A DNA stretch of 15,453 bases from contig CAMWXM010000042.1 of the NCBI GenBank assembly GCA_947178195.1, forward strand, positions 1 through 15,453, given 5' to 3'. The position numbers were made by a program, and so were the translations under genes. The notes under the pieces were generated by a model. It ran no database searches. It was not told the origin of the DNA and saw only the letters and a list, made by a program, of their open reading frames with translations. Shown in pieces: positions 6,151-14,134 of this stretch. Every line of letters begins with the position of its first letter. Position 1 is the first letter of the stretch. The DNA comes from an uncultured Ruminococcus sp. (GTDB taxonomy: Bacteria > Bacillota > Clostridia > Oscillospirales > Ruminococcaceae).

Positions 6151-7348
6151 TTATCGTTATATCATTTTGCTCAGAAACCTGTTGCAAGCTTCCTAGTGAC
6201 GTTGTTATAGTTGGTACGGAAGCCTGTAATTGCTCCTCTGAAATGCTTGAAAGTGTTTTTGTTGTTTCAGCACTTATTTGCTTTGATTCAGATATTATTT
6301 TTTGAGCACTCGCATCTGTTTCATTGGCCTCTGCTTTTATTTTTTTTACATTTGCTTTTGCAATAGCTCCATCATTTTTTATGTCTGCTAATATTTTTTG
6401 AGTTTCTGCGTCACTCTTTCGAATTTGTGCATCAATCAATTTTCGATTTTTATGATCATTAAGTAAATTATTTACACGATCAACAATGCTTGAAATTCCA
6501 ATCGAAAACGAAGTATTTCCGTTTTCATCTTTGCTAATACTACCTCCAAATACACATAGCACCGTTAAAATTGACACAATGTTTGCAGAATTAAAATTTT
6601 CCACAATAATCTCTATAATACCAGGAGAACCTACTGCCGTTTTAAGTTTAAAAGTATTTGAATTATCTGGTAATCCGTACATTGCTGAAACAGATTGGAA
6701 TATTTCAATAACTGCCATTTGTAATTTTATACTGTCACATACACTAAAGTTTGAATCGGTATTCTTCTGAAAAGTCAAATGAATAGATTCCCCTTCAATA
6801 TAATACGGAAAAATATTTCTATAAAACAAATCAGCATACTCTGTGACATCTGATACCGCTTGATGAGATTTTAAAGCCTTATTAAGATATACATCTATGT
6901 TAGGTGATATTGCTTTTATCCATTTAACACTTCTTTTATGTGAATACTCGCACTTGTCATACTCATCTTCTAATTCAATATGCTCGACAGAAGTAATAAC
7001 ATCTCCTATTGTTCCCATAAATAACTGTTTGCTTGATTCGGACGGAATTAATACCAAATCGCCAGATTTCATTTTAAAATAAAATGTTTTTAATTGACTT
7101 AATATTAAACCCGGTCTTGATTCATCAGGATATAATAAGCTAATTTTCTCTTTTTTACTTTTTTCATCTGTCGCCTTGTCATTTATAACTGAAAACGGCA
7201 CTTTATCCCACCCAAGTGCAACGTAATTGTTTTTAGTAAAATCCCGATAGAATCTACCGCTTTCAGTCCGTAGCATCCATATTCTTTGCTCACTATCTCT
7301 TACAGGAATTTCAAATTCCTTAATCAATGCATTTTGTAATTCCGTCAT
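6143..7348 (-). CDS. Restriction-associated protein of unknown function with coiled-coil tail
   Basis: A 401-residue protein and the last gene of the restriction operon. I do not recognise a named family over its full length. Residues 22-120 look like a PUA/EVE-like or Mrr-N-terminal-like module: a WMLRTE strand, GRFYRDFTKNNYVALGWD, and later KSGDLVLIPS...MGTIGDV. Such folds often read modified bases. A middle part with SPG at 241-243 and a single hydrophobic segment (about 254-270) precedes an Ala/Lys/Glu-rich coiled coil (300-375). The first ATG of the frame (7363) is part of the ribosome binding site: GGAGG at 7357-7361 stands eight bases before the ATG at 7348, which I take as the start. 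It begins 21 bases after the methylase-endonuclease stop. It may be an accessory restriction or defence protein; this is inference from context. Confidence 0.75.
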   Translation of the reverse strand: MTELQNALIKEFEIPVRDSEQRIWMLRTESGRFYRDFTKNNYVALGWDKVPFSVINDKATDEKSKKEKISLLYPDESRPGLILSQLKTFYFKMKSGDLVLIPSESSKQLFMGTIGDVITSVEHIELEDEYDKCEYSHKRSVKWIKAISPNIDVYLNKALKSHQAVSDVTEYADLFYRNIFPYYIEGESIHLTFQKNTDSNFSVCDSIKLQMAVIEIFQSVSAMYGLPDNSNTFKLKTAVGSPGIIEIIVENFNSANIVSILTVLCVFGGSISKDENGNTSFSIGISSIVDRVNNLLNDHKNRKLIDAQIRKSDAETQKILADIKNDGAIAKANVKKIKAEANETDASAQKIISESKQISAETTKTLSSISEEQLQASVPTITTSLGSLQQVSEQNDITISA

Positions 7349-7369
7349 TTTAAAAACCTCCATATTTTA

Positions 7370-10306
7370 TTAAAGACATTCTATACCTAACTTTATCTTC
7401 TGCTTATACCATTTTGGCGGAGCAATCACATCCTCAGAAATAAACGCCTTATCAAACAACTTATACAAAGTATCATATGTAATTCCCTTTTCTAAAATAG
7501 TTTTAAGCTCCTGCGTATGCAGCGGAATAATCTTCATACCGTCGACGTGTTCTGTATCATTCCGATAATACGAAGTGCTTTTTCTTCCTCTAAAATCGGA
7601 AATAACCGAAGCGTGCAGATTATTCGATACAAAAGTGCAATAAGCGTTTGGATTTTCATCAATCAAATAGTTGGCAAGGTGACGTGAAACAGGCTCCATT
7701 TCACCGTGACGCTGGGTAGTACCCTCCATAAGCGTACACTCTATCAGCAAATCGTGTGCAGGATAGCTGCTGCAAGCTTTATACTTATAAACAATATCCG
7801 ACATACCACCGCCTGCGTGTGTTCTCGGCAACAGATTTACATCAAGGGATAAATTCATATAATCAAGAATTTTACCCTTATATCCGCTGATCCTGTACCA
7901 CGCAACAGCCGTAATGTATTCAAATATAGTAGGTATATCAGCCTCACTGCCTACTTCTGCAATAATTTCGCTGTCACTCGTCCTTGTCTCAAACTTATCA
8001 AGCATATCAATAATAACATTATTTGAAAATTTGCTGTCAATAAGTTCTCTGAAACGACTGTACCTGTTATCCTCAATATAATTGTACACCTCATCAATAG
8101 ATTTAAAAGACGTGCCGTTCTCCTTGTTAAACACACTTATAATACTTCTATTGTCAAATATCAAACTTGAATTTATATCCGATAAAGCACAATCTCTCCG
8201 CAGCAAGGAGCATTCACTGTACGCATCATCAAATACTGACTTTGCTCTTGTTTTAAAGAAATTCTGAAATATGGGAGTAAAACAAACCTTACCGTCAGAA
8301 AACAGTATTGAGTCTGTAATGTTCAGATAACGCCTGTTTAAATCCTTATAATCGGATAAATTGGCTTTTATTTTATGCAAATGCAGATAATCAAAGAAAA
8401 GACTGTTAAACTGCTTTTCATCAATTATTTTATCAAATGGCGTAGCTGACAGGTCGGCATATTTTTTAGGCTTTTTAGCTGAAAACAGCAGCTTGCGCCA
8501 TAATGTTTTACCGCCCTTTAAGCTGCCGGTTGCCTGATACAAAGAAGAAATCGACGATTCGTCTCTATGGATATAAACATTTTTAAGCTGCTTATACAGT
8601 TCAACATAACATTTATCATATGTGGGAGATTTCCTGTTCATCCCAATATCCATTATGTCATCATCTGTCTGCTTTGAGCTTATAAAGTAACGCTTAGCAG
8701 CAGGATAACTGTACTTGGTAAGTACCACATCAACTATTATTTTATCTATTGTAGTTTTTCCCTTTCTGTAGGATAAGATATAATTTATAACCTTATTCGT
8801 AATATCAGCATTTACACAAAGAGGGAGCAAGTATGTAAATTCATCATCAGTAAGATAACCGTCACAGCTTTCAAGCACCAAACCCGTCACTAAATAAGGA
8901 CGAACATAGCTTTCCTGCACCTTATTAGCAGTTTTTATAAGTTGTTTCAGATAGAGAAAGCTGTCGCATGGAATATGAAATTCGTTATCTGAAGAAAAAT
9001 CGCCGCTTTTGGAAATGGCAAGGAGTTTTTCACCTACCTCGGTAAGCCTGTGAGTATCATCAATTAATCCTATATCAACAAGCCCTGAGGTTTTCTCACG
9101 AGCAGTTTTTTCTTTATCTTCATCTTTGTCAATTTTTCCATATATAAAGCCATTTTTCAAAAGGTACTCATAATACTTCTTTTGTATCCCGCTTTCCCGT
9201 GACCATTCAACTCCATTGTTTTCGGGAATATTCCAAAAGTCATTAAGCAATACAAGCTGCTCTTCCACCTTGCGGTGAAAGTCCGCCATACGAAAACTGG
9301 TTGTTCCCAAGCTCCACGAGTAAGATTGAAATGTAAAATGTGGCATAATATAATCAGTCCCTCCTAAATAATTAGTGATGAGAACTTCGTCAGAGTCTAT
9401 TTGTCTGTTTTTCTTTTGATAATTTGAATTAGAATAATTAAAATTAAGGTGGGTAACATTATAGCGTTTTTTGTTTTTTTCGAGCCATTCCCTAAGCAAT
9501 ATGTTTTCTTTTCCTCCACTGCTTAAAACATTTGATAAGGCAAATTTTATACCATGCTCTGTCGCTTTATCCAAAAATCTGTATAATGACTTTTCCTTTT
9601 CTTCGTTCCATCCATTCTGTTCATTGTAAGTAGCACAGGTGATCAAATATGGAGGATCAGCATAAATAAAATCCCTTGACCCAAAAGATGAAATATCAAA
9701 ATCCTCAAAATCAATACAAGAAAACTCATAGTTACCATCGTTAAGCCTGTCCACAAATAGTGAAAGCTTATTCTGCATTTTTTCGTTGTAATCCCTTTTA
9801 CCAACAGGAAGATTAAATTTTCCTTCCCTATTGAAACGTATCTGATTATTGAAGGAATATACTACCAAAACATACAGCATAACATAATATCGGTACTCAA
9901 AATTTGTATGATTATTGAAATCATCTCTGAGTTTCAAAAAGCCCTCTTTGTTATATGGACCGAGCCCACTTGAACTCTCACAGCCGTAAAAGCTGTAACT
10001 ATTTATATCAGAACGGGATAATGAGTATTTTGAAATAATTTCATCAATCATTTCAAATAAAATATCCTTATCCAGATTTTTTATCGTATTGTAAAGATAT
10101 ATAAGGTTTTGATTATTGTCATTAAAAATTGTCTTAGCGGCAGGAACGTTTATTCCAACATTACAACCTCCGCAAAACAAATCTATAAATGTTCCTTCCA
10201 CTTTCGGAAAAAGAGGCAGAATTTGCGGCAGCAACTTATATTTCCCGCCAATGTAATTTAATGGTGAGGATATTATATCCTCATCACTTACTAACGACAT
10301 TTGCAT
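7370..10306 (-). CDS. Fused D12 adenine methyltransferase - AlwI-family restriction endonuclease
   Basis: A 978-residue two-enzyme protein. Residues 10-315 are a D12-class N6-adenine methyltransferase: YIGGKYKLL (18-26), the AdoMet motif DLFCGG (42-47) and catalytic DPPY (217-220). From about 328 (YSWSLGTTSFR) to the end it matches the AlwI/MlyI/BstNBI type IIS endonuclease family. The nuclease site is visible: E796 in IFEY, D837 in GGGMSD, E856-x-T858 in LLIECT, E869 in GEMEP and H876. The E/D/E-x-T/E/H spacing agrees with that I recall for N.BstNBI-type enzymes. It would methylate one strand of an asymmetric site and cut a few bases beside unmodified copies; AlwI itself cuts by GGATC and MlyI by GAGTC, but specificity here is unknown. 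The start overlaps the preceding methyltransferase gene by 16 bases. In the relatives I know, these domains are separate proteins. Confidence 0.9.
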   Translation of the reverse strand: MQMSLVSDEDIISSPLNYIGGKYKLLPQILPLFPKVEGTFIDLFCGGCNVGINVPAAKTIFNDNNQNLIYLYNTIKNLDKDILFEMIDEIISKYSLSRSDINSYSFYGCESSSGLGPYNKEGFLKLRDDFNNHTNFEYRYYVMLYVLVVYSFNNQIRFNREGKFNLPVGKRDYNEKMQNKLSLFVDRLNDGNYEFSCIDFEDFDISSFGSRDFIYADPPYLITCATYNEQNGWNEEKEKSLYRFLDKATEHGIKFALSNVLSSGGKENILLREWLEKNKKRYNVTHLNFNYSNSNYQKKNRQIDSDEVLITNYLGGTDYIMPHFTFQSYSWSLGTTSFRMADFHRKVEEQLVLLNDFWNIPENNGVEWSRESGIQKKYYEYLLKNGFIYGKIDKDEDKEKTAREKTSGLVDIGLIDDTHRLTEVGEKLLAISKSGDFSSDNEFHIPCDSFLYLKQLIKTANKVQESYVRPYLVTGLVLESCDGYLTDDEFTYLLPLCVNADITNKVINYILSYRKGKTTIDKIIVDVVLTKYSYPAAKRYFISSKQTDDDIMDIGMNRKSPTYDKCYVELYKQLKNVYIHRDESSISSLYQATGSLKGGKTLWRKLLFSAKKPKKYADLSATPFDKIIDEKQFNSLFFDYLHLHKIKANLSDYKDLNRRYLNITDSILFSDGKVCFTPIFQNFFKTRAKSVFDDAYSECSLLRRDCALSDINSSLIFDNRSIISVFNKENGTSFKSIDEVYNYIEDNRYSRFRELIDSKFSNNVIIDMLDKFETRTSDSEIIAEVGSEADIPTIFEYITAVAWYRISGYKGKILDYMNLSLDVNLLPRTHAGGGMSDIVYKYKACSSYPAHDLLIECTLMEGTTQRHGEMEPVSRHLANYLIDENPNAYCTFVSNNLHASVISDFRGRKSTSYYRNDTEHVDGMKIIPLHTQELKTILEKGITYDTLYKLFDKAFISEDVIAPPKWYKQKIKLGIECL

Positions 10307-11385
10307 AAGAAAAGCCTTTCCTTATTGTTATCAATGCTTGATTTGCCTGTGGTAAACGCCTTGTAATCCTCTGAGAATACCGTCAACTTGCCTTTTTGTT
10401 CAAGTATTCTGTAAATATCTTCATCGGAAATTTTAGCGTTAGAGCGGTCATTTCCCTTTTTCGCCATATTGTTATAAGAAAGCAATATATACTTCGCATT
10501 GACATTAGCAATCAAATTTTCAAATGCCTCTGTCGCTTTCTGAGTACAGTAGTCACTTTTAAGCTGCGATCTGTCCATTTTCTTTGCCACGCCTTTAACA
10601 ACGGGCTTTTCCCAACGTGCTACATTTTCAATCAAATGGTATGCATCGCAATACTGTCGGGAATTATACGGCGGGTCGATATAGACCAAATCGGCATAAA
10701 TGCTCTTGACAAGTTCGTTAGCGTCTATATTATAGCATTTATTATCAGTATTGTTACATTCCTGCGGTATCGGCACATACAATTCAAGCGACTTATCAAA
10801 TATTACTCCCTTACGATATGCATCATAATGCCCGCAGGTTTTTGCTATTTTATCCATAGCGTACAAAAGTGAAGTAATAAGTATAGCCCGCTCACGTTCA
10901 TTTATGTTCCCAGCTGCAAATTCATCTTCTATATTCTGTCGTATAAATCCTATTTGACTGCAATCCTTTTTGCTAAAATATGTATCGGCAAAGTTTTCTG
11001 TCATATAGTTTTCTTTGTCTGCACTAATCGAATTAAAGTAAATAACATACCGTACAATCTTTTCTCTTGAGTAAGATTGTGAACTAAACCACGCTATATG
11101 GCAAATATAGTTGCTGTATAACGTATCATTTGTAATAATTCTTTTATCAATAAAAGCTGATGCAACCGCCCCTGTTCCTGCGAATATATCTGCAACAGAG
11201 TTTATGTTTTTTGTGTTTTTGTTCACAACTCTTTCGATAAACGGCAGCAGCTTATACTTATTTCCCAAATATCGGCGGTTATTTATCTTAGTGGTTTTAT
11301 ACTCAAATTTTGGTGCTGGAATATCAACAGCGCTATAAACAGGCAATGGATCTATTACACATATTCTGCTTGCAGTCATATCCAT
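10291..11385 (-). CDS. D12-class DNA N6-adenine methyltransferase
   Basis: A 364-residue site-specific adenine methyltransferase using AdoMet. Motifs: RYLGNKYKLLPFI (38-50, motif X), DIFAGTGAVA (66-75, AdoMet binding) and IDPPYNSRQY (236-245, catalytic DPPY). The long insert with the target-recognition part lies between about 80 and 230, and the order is the alpha-type (Dam/FokI-like) order. Together with the methyltransferase domain of the next gene it gives two enzymes. That is what a type IIS system with an asymmetric site needs to protect both strands. AAGGAG stands nine bases before the ATG at 11385. Its last codons overlap the next start, so the two are translated together. No convincing promoter was found in the 117-base gap to the upstream XRE gene, so readthrough from that gene is likely. 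Confidence 0.92.
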   Translation of the reverse strand: MDMTASRICVIDPLPVYSAVDIPAPKFEYKTTKINNRRYLGNKYKLLPFIERVVNKNTKNINSVADIFAGTGAVASAFIDKRIITNDTLYSNYICHIAWFSSQSYSREKIVRYVIYFNSISADKENYMTENFADTYFSKKDCSQIGFIRQNIEDEFAAGNINERERAILITSLLYAMDKIAKTCGHYDAYRKGVIFDKSLELYVPIPQECNNTDNKCYNIDANELVKSIYADLVYIDPPYNSRQYCDAYHLIENVARWEKPVVKGVAKKMDRSQLKSDYCTQKATEAFENLIANVNAKYILLSYNNMAKKGNDRSNAKISDEDIYRILEQKGKLTVFSEDYKAFTTGKSSIDNNKERLFLCKCR

Positions 11386-11415
11386 TTATCTCATCTCCTT
11401 ATACTCGCTGAAATC

Positions 11416-11489
11416 TTGACAATAGCCCTTAATTGGACTACAGACGTATTTACGCTGCTTGACAACAGCCTGACAAAGCTTTGACAGTC
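11416..11489 (+). repeat. YTGAC box array between XRE gene and restriction operon
   Basis: TTGACAATA (11416), TTGACAACA (11459), CTGACAAAG (11470) and TTGACAGTC (11481) have steps of 43, 11 and 11 bp. The last box is part of the 11-bp palindrome TTGACAGTCAA (11481-11491). The array fills most of the leader of the restriction operon and ends just before the right copy of the flanking direct repeat. Confidence 0.55.
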
Positions 11490-11494
11490 AAGAG

Positions 11495-11510
11495 CTTTAT
11501 TACTATGCGC
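11495..11510. repeat. Right copy of the direct repeat flanking the restriction cassette
   Basis: TATTACTATGCGC (11498-11510) is identical to 6138-6150, and the 16-base extension differs at one position. It covers the stop codon of the XRE gene, so recombination between the copies would leave that gene intact and release a circle of about 5.36 kb with the three restriction genes. Confidence 0.65.
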
Positions 11511-12207
11511 CTCTATTCCCTGTAAACATATACCCCACCGATACATTAAAATGTTTCATCAAGAAAAATACATCGGAAGTGTTAAATCCGTAATTATCAT
11601 TCTTTGATTTACTTAACGTTCCGTCCTGAAGAAACTTTAGCTTACCCTGTGCAAGCTCGACACATTCGGAAAGCTTTCCGTACTTTTTCTCATCGGATTT
11701 TTTCAGCCAATACAGTACAATTCTTGAAATTTGTATTTGTAAAGCCTTATAATTAGCCGAATCTGCCAATCTGTCCAATATATCAAGTATTTTATACTCC
11801 ATTTTTGCATTCTGCTCTGCGGTGTATTTTTCATCAGCAGGACCGTACTCAATTATCTCTGTCATAAACAAATATCCCTGTTCACAGTTCAAATACTTTT
11901 CTAACTGTTCCGGTTCCTCAATAACTTTTCCGCTTTTTAGACTTGCAATCCTTTGAGGCAATGCCATGAAAGTCTTGAACGTTTTATCCAATATGTCCTT
12001 TGGTGTAACAGAGGTATCTTCCACTCCAAGTAAATAATCTGTACTGCACTTTAACTTATCCGAAAGCTGATTTAAAACCGCAAGGCTCGGATTACCGCCC
12101 TTTTTCCAACTTCCTAAATTACCGTCGCTAATACCAAGTTCTTTGACTAACCCACTGGGAGTATAACCTATCTCCTTGCATTTTTGTACAAAATTATCAT
12201 AATTCAT
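11503..12207 (-). CDS. XRE-family transcriptional regulator
   Basis: A 234-residue protein with an N-terminal lambda-repressor-like helix-turn-helix (about 3-62: TPSGLVKELGISDGNLGSWKK, ending in STDYLLG, a typical XRE ending) and a helical C-terminal region of about 170 residues that I do not recognise. GGAG stands ten bases before the ATG. It is transcribed from a promoter at 12248-12276 that shares its -35 position with the divergent DUF3987 promoter, so it probably represses both. As the gene directly upstream of the restriction operon, it could also time expression of that operon, as controller proteins do. Its last codons lie inside the 13-bp direct repeat flanking the restriction cassette. 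Confidence 0.85.
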   Translation of the reverse strand: MNYDNFVQKCKEIGYTPSGLVKELGISDGNLGSWKKGGNPSLAVLNQLSDKLKCSTDYLLGVEDTSVTPKDILDKTFKTFMALPQRIASLKSGKVIEEPEQLEKYLNCEQGYLFMTEIIEYGPADEKYTAEQNAKMEYKILDILDRLADSANYKALQIQISRIVLYWLKKSDEKKYGKLSECVELAQGKLKFLQDGTLSKSKNDNYGFNTSDVFFLMKHFNVSVGYMFTGNRGA

Positions 12208-12247
12208 CTACTACACGCTCCATAAATTTGTAAAAAGTCACAAAAAT

Positions 12248-12276
12248 ATAATAACATTTCGAAAAAGCATTGACAA
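12248..12276 (-). promoter_or_regulatory. Promoter of the XRE gene
   Basis: On the minus strand TTGTCA (12271-12276), 17-base spacer, TATTAT (12248-12253). The leader to the ATG is short, about 35 bases. Its -35 box overlaps that of the divergent promoter almost completely. Confidence 0.65.
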
Positions 12277-12298
12277 CTCAATATTATTGCGCTATTAT
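12270..12298 (+). promoter_or_regulatory. Promoter of the DUF3987 gene
   Basis: TTGACA (12270-12275, perfect consensus), 17-base spacer, TATTAT (12293-12298). It drives the plus-strand gene starting at 12402 and leaves a leader of about 95 bases. Confidence 0.7.
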
Positions 12299-12328
12299 AA
12301 ATATATCTCAACAATATTTAGCAATAAT
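12283..12328. promoter_or_regulatory. Inverted repeat, candidate XRE operator
   Basis: ATTATTGC (12283-12290) and its exact reverse complement GCAATAAT (12321-12328) stand 30 bp apart. One half lies inside the -35/-10 spacer of the DUF3987 promoter and the other in its leader. XRE proteins commonly bind such sites; assignment to the neighbouring regulator is inference. Confidence 0.35.
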
Positions 12329-12401
12329 TTCTATCACAAGAATATTATAGCATATTTTAAAACAAAATGCAATAGTTTTTCAGAAAAAAGGAGAAAACAA
12401 A

Positions 12402-13859
12402 ATGTCCTACTATTTTCTTGAGCCACCTATCCCCCTTGTAAGCACAGCAGAACCGCTGCCTTTCCCATTAGAGGAACTTCCCGCAGTTTTGCAGAACTAT
12501 GTAAAACAAATCTCAAACGCCCTGCAAGTCCACTATGATATGCCATCTGCGCTTTCATCGGCAATACTTGCCGCCTGTGTGCAAGGCAAGACAAAAATCC
12601 GCATAACTCCCGAATGGCAGGAGGAATTAAGCCTCTACACCGCTGTCATAGCAGAACCGGGCGAACGCAAATCGGCTGTATTCTCCGCACTTACAGCTCC
12701 GATTTACAGCTACACGGAGAATTACAATCTTACTCACGCCGCTGAAATTGCCGCATACCAAAATAACGTCAAACGGCTTGAAGTACAGAAAAACAAACTT
12801 ATAAACGACAATGCCGACGAGAATCAGATTAATGAAGTGCAGACCGAACTATCCTACTTGCTGTCAAATCCTGTTGTTCCCCTAAGACTTATTGCCGCCG
12901 ACTGCACGCCGGAGGCTCTTGCGGTCATAATGTCCCGAAACAACGACAAAATATCCATTTTGTCGGACGAGGGCGTATTTGACGTAATGTCGGGACTTTA
13001 TTCAATCGGTCGGAGCAATATAAACATTTATCTCAATGCCTATGACGGTCAGAGCATTTCCATTGACCGCAAGGGCAGCGGAAGTCTGCTTCTGCACCGT
13101 CCACTGATAACATTCGGCATATGCTGTCAGCCCTCGGTTATTTCTGATTTTATCGGGGACAAGCAGTTTATCGGCAAGGGACTTGCACAGCGTTTCCTGT
13201 TCAGCCGACCACCCTCAATGCTTGGAAAACGCACATTGCAGTATGCTCCCGTTGAACCCGATATAAAAACCGGTTATATCGCTCTTATAAACAGACTGCT
13301 TGAAATGCAAGCTACTAATGCCGTCATTAAAATGTCCGCAGAGGCTTTCAAGCTGTTCAGCAGCTTTTATGACGAAATTGAAATCAAGCTGGGACAGAAA
13401 GGCAAGTACAGCGTCAGCCGTACATTTTTAAGCAAACTGGCGGGCAAAACTGCAAGAATATGCGGACTTCTCCACCTTTGCGAGCATTCCGTAAATGAAC
13501 TTGTTTCCCCCAAAACAGTAAGCTCCGCCGTTAAAATCGCACGTTACTTTATGGAGCAGAACGATATTATTTTCAATACCGATACCGACCTTGCCATTGC
13601 CGAATATGCAGCGGACCGTATTGTATCCAATGCTAAAAAGAGCGGCAGCAACTGTTTTCGTGCAAGAGATATAAAACGCTTCTGCCAAAAATATAAAGCA
13701 AAACAACTTGACGAGGCTCTGACAATCCTTTGCGAGCATAACTACATACAATTTACCCCCGACGACCGAAAAAGTCCAAACAGGCAGTGCGGCGTGTACA
13801 ACATTAACCCATACCTCATATATGACCGTCAAGGTGCTGTCAAGCCCCTGTCAGTTTAA
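12402..13859 (+). CDS. YfjI/DUF3987-family ATPase (helicase-like, element replication)
   Basis: A 485-residue protein of the DUF3987/YfjI family, common in mobilizable elements and prophages, and thought to be a RecA-fold primase-helicase partner. Visible parts: an N-terminal cap (1-60), a Walker-A-like loop AEPGERKS at 84-91 (a degenerate form typical of the family), a charged helical insertion (about 105-150), ILSDEGVF as the Walker-B-like strand, and QRFLFSRPP in the late core. A winged-helix-like C-terminal part (about 395-475) ends with CGVYNINPYL. AAAAGGAG precedes the ATG. Codon use is richer in C and G than in the restriction genes, consistent with a different history. The gene's last codons carry a YTGAC box array. 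It probably supports replication of the excised element; the exact activity is not shown. Confidence 0.8.
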   Translation: MSYYFLEPPIPLVSTAEPLPFPLEELPAVLQNYVKQISNALQVHYDMPSALSSAILAACVQGKTKIRITPEWQEELSLYTAVIAEPGERKSAVFSALTAPIYSYTENYNLTHAAEIAAYQNNVKRLEVQKNKLINDNADENQINEVQTELSYLLSNPVVPLRLIAADCTPEALAVIMSRNNDKISILSDEGVFDVMSGLYSIGRSNINIYLNAYDGQSISIDRKGSGSLLLHRPLITFGICCQPSVISDFIGDKQFIGKGLAQRFLFSRPPSMLGKRTLQYAPVEPDIKTGYIALINRLLEMQATNAVIKMSAEAFKLFSSFYDEIEIKLGQKGKYSVSRTFLSKLAGKTARICGLLHLCEHSVNELVSPKTVSSAVKIARYFMEQNDIIFNTDTDLAIAEYAADRIVSNAKKSGSNCFRARDIKRFCQKYKAKQLDEALTILCEHNYIQFTPDDRKSPNRQCGVYNINPYLIYDRQGAVKPLSV

Positions 13860-13898
13860 ACAAATCTAATAACAAAGACATTTGGCAGTCACTGTCAA
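13828..13898 (-). repeat. YTGAC box array upstream of the second excisionase
   Basis: Minus-strand boxes TTGAC/CTGAC end at 13832, 13843, 13854 and 13898 (steps 11, 11 and 44 bp), a mirror of the array at 11416-11489 (43, 11 and 11). The first three are inside the end of the DUF3987 gene. ACTGTCA is additionally repeated at 13891 and 13899. These are probably regulatory or recombination sites for the excisionase-integrase pair. Confidence 0.5.
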
Positions 13899-13924
13899 AC
13901 TGTCATTAAGAAAGGATGATTAAT

Positions 13925-14122
13925 ATGCAAAACAACTACTCAACAAACTTTTACACTCCCGATGATGTTATGAAAATTCTCCACATCGGCAAAACACAGG
14001 TCTACAAGCTTTTCAAGTCTGAAACATTCCCAAGCCTTAAAATCGGCGGCTCTCTCAGAATTGACGTAAAGCGTTTTGAGGAATGGTGCGACAAGTATGC
14101 AGGACGAACCTACATATTATAA
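13925..14122 (+). CDS. Excisionase-like HTH_17 protein
   Basis: A 65-residue protein that is one MerR/excisionase-type helix-turn-helix: YTPDDVMKILHIGKTQVYKL, then FPSLKIGGSLRIDVKRFEEW, the standard wing with the R-I-D-x-x-x-F-x-x-W ending of this family. An ATG at 13916 is also in frame, but AAAGGATG there works better as the ribosome binding site for the ATG at 13925, which I prefer. The stop overlaps the AAGGAGGG of the integrase gene, so both are made together. It probably sets the direction of the recombination catalysed by the next gene, or regulates it. Confidence 0.8.
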   Translation: MQNNYSTNFYTPDDVMKILHIGKTQVYKLFKSETFPSLKIGGSLRIDVKRFEEWCDKYAGRTYIL

Positions 14123-14134
14123 GGAGGGACACAA

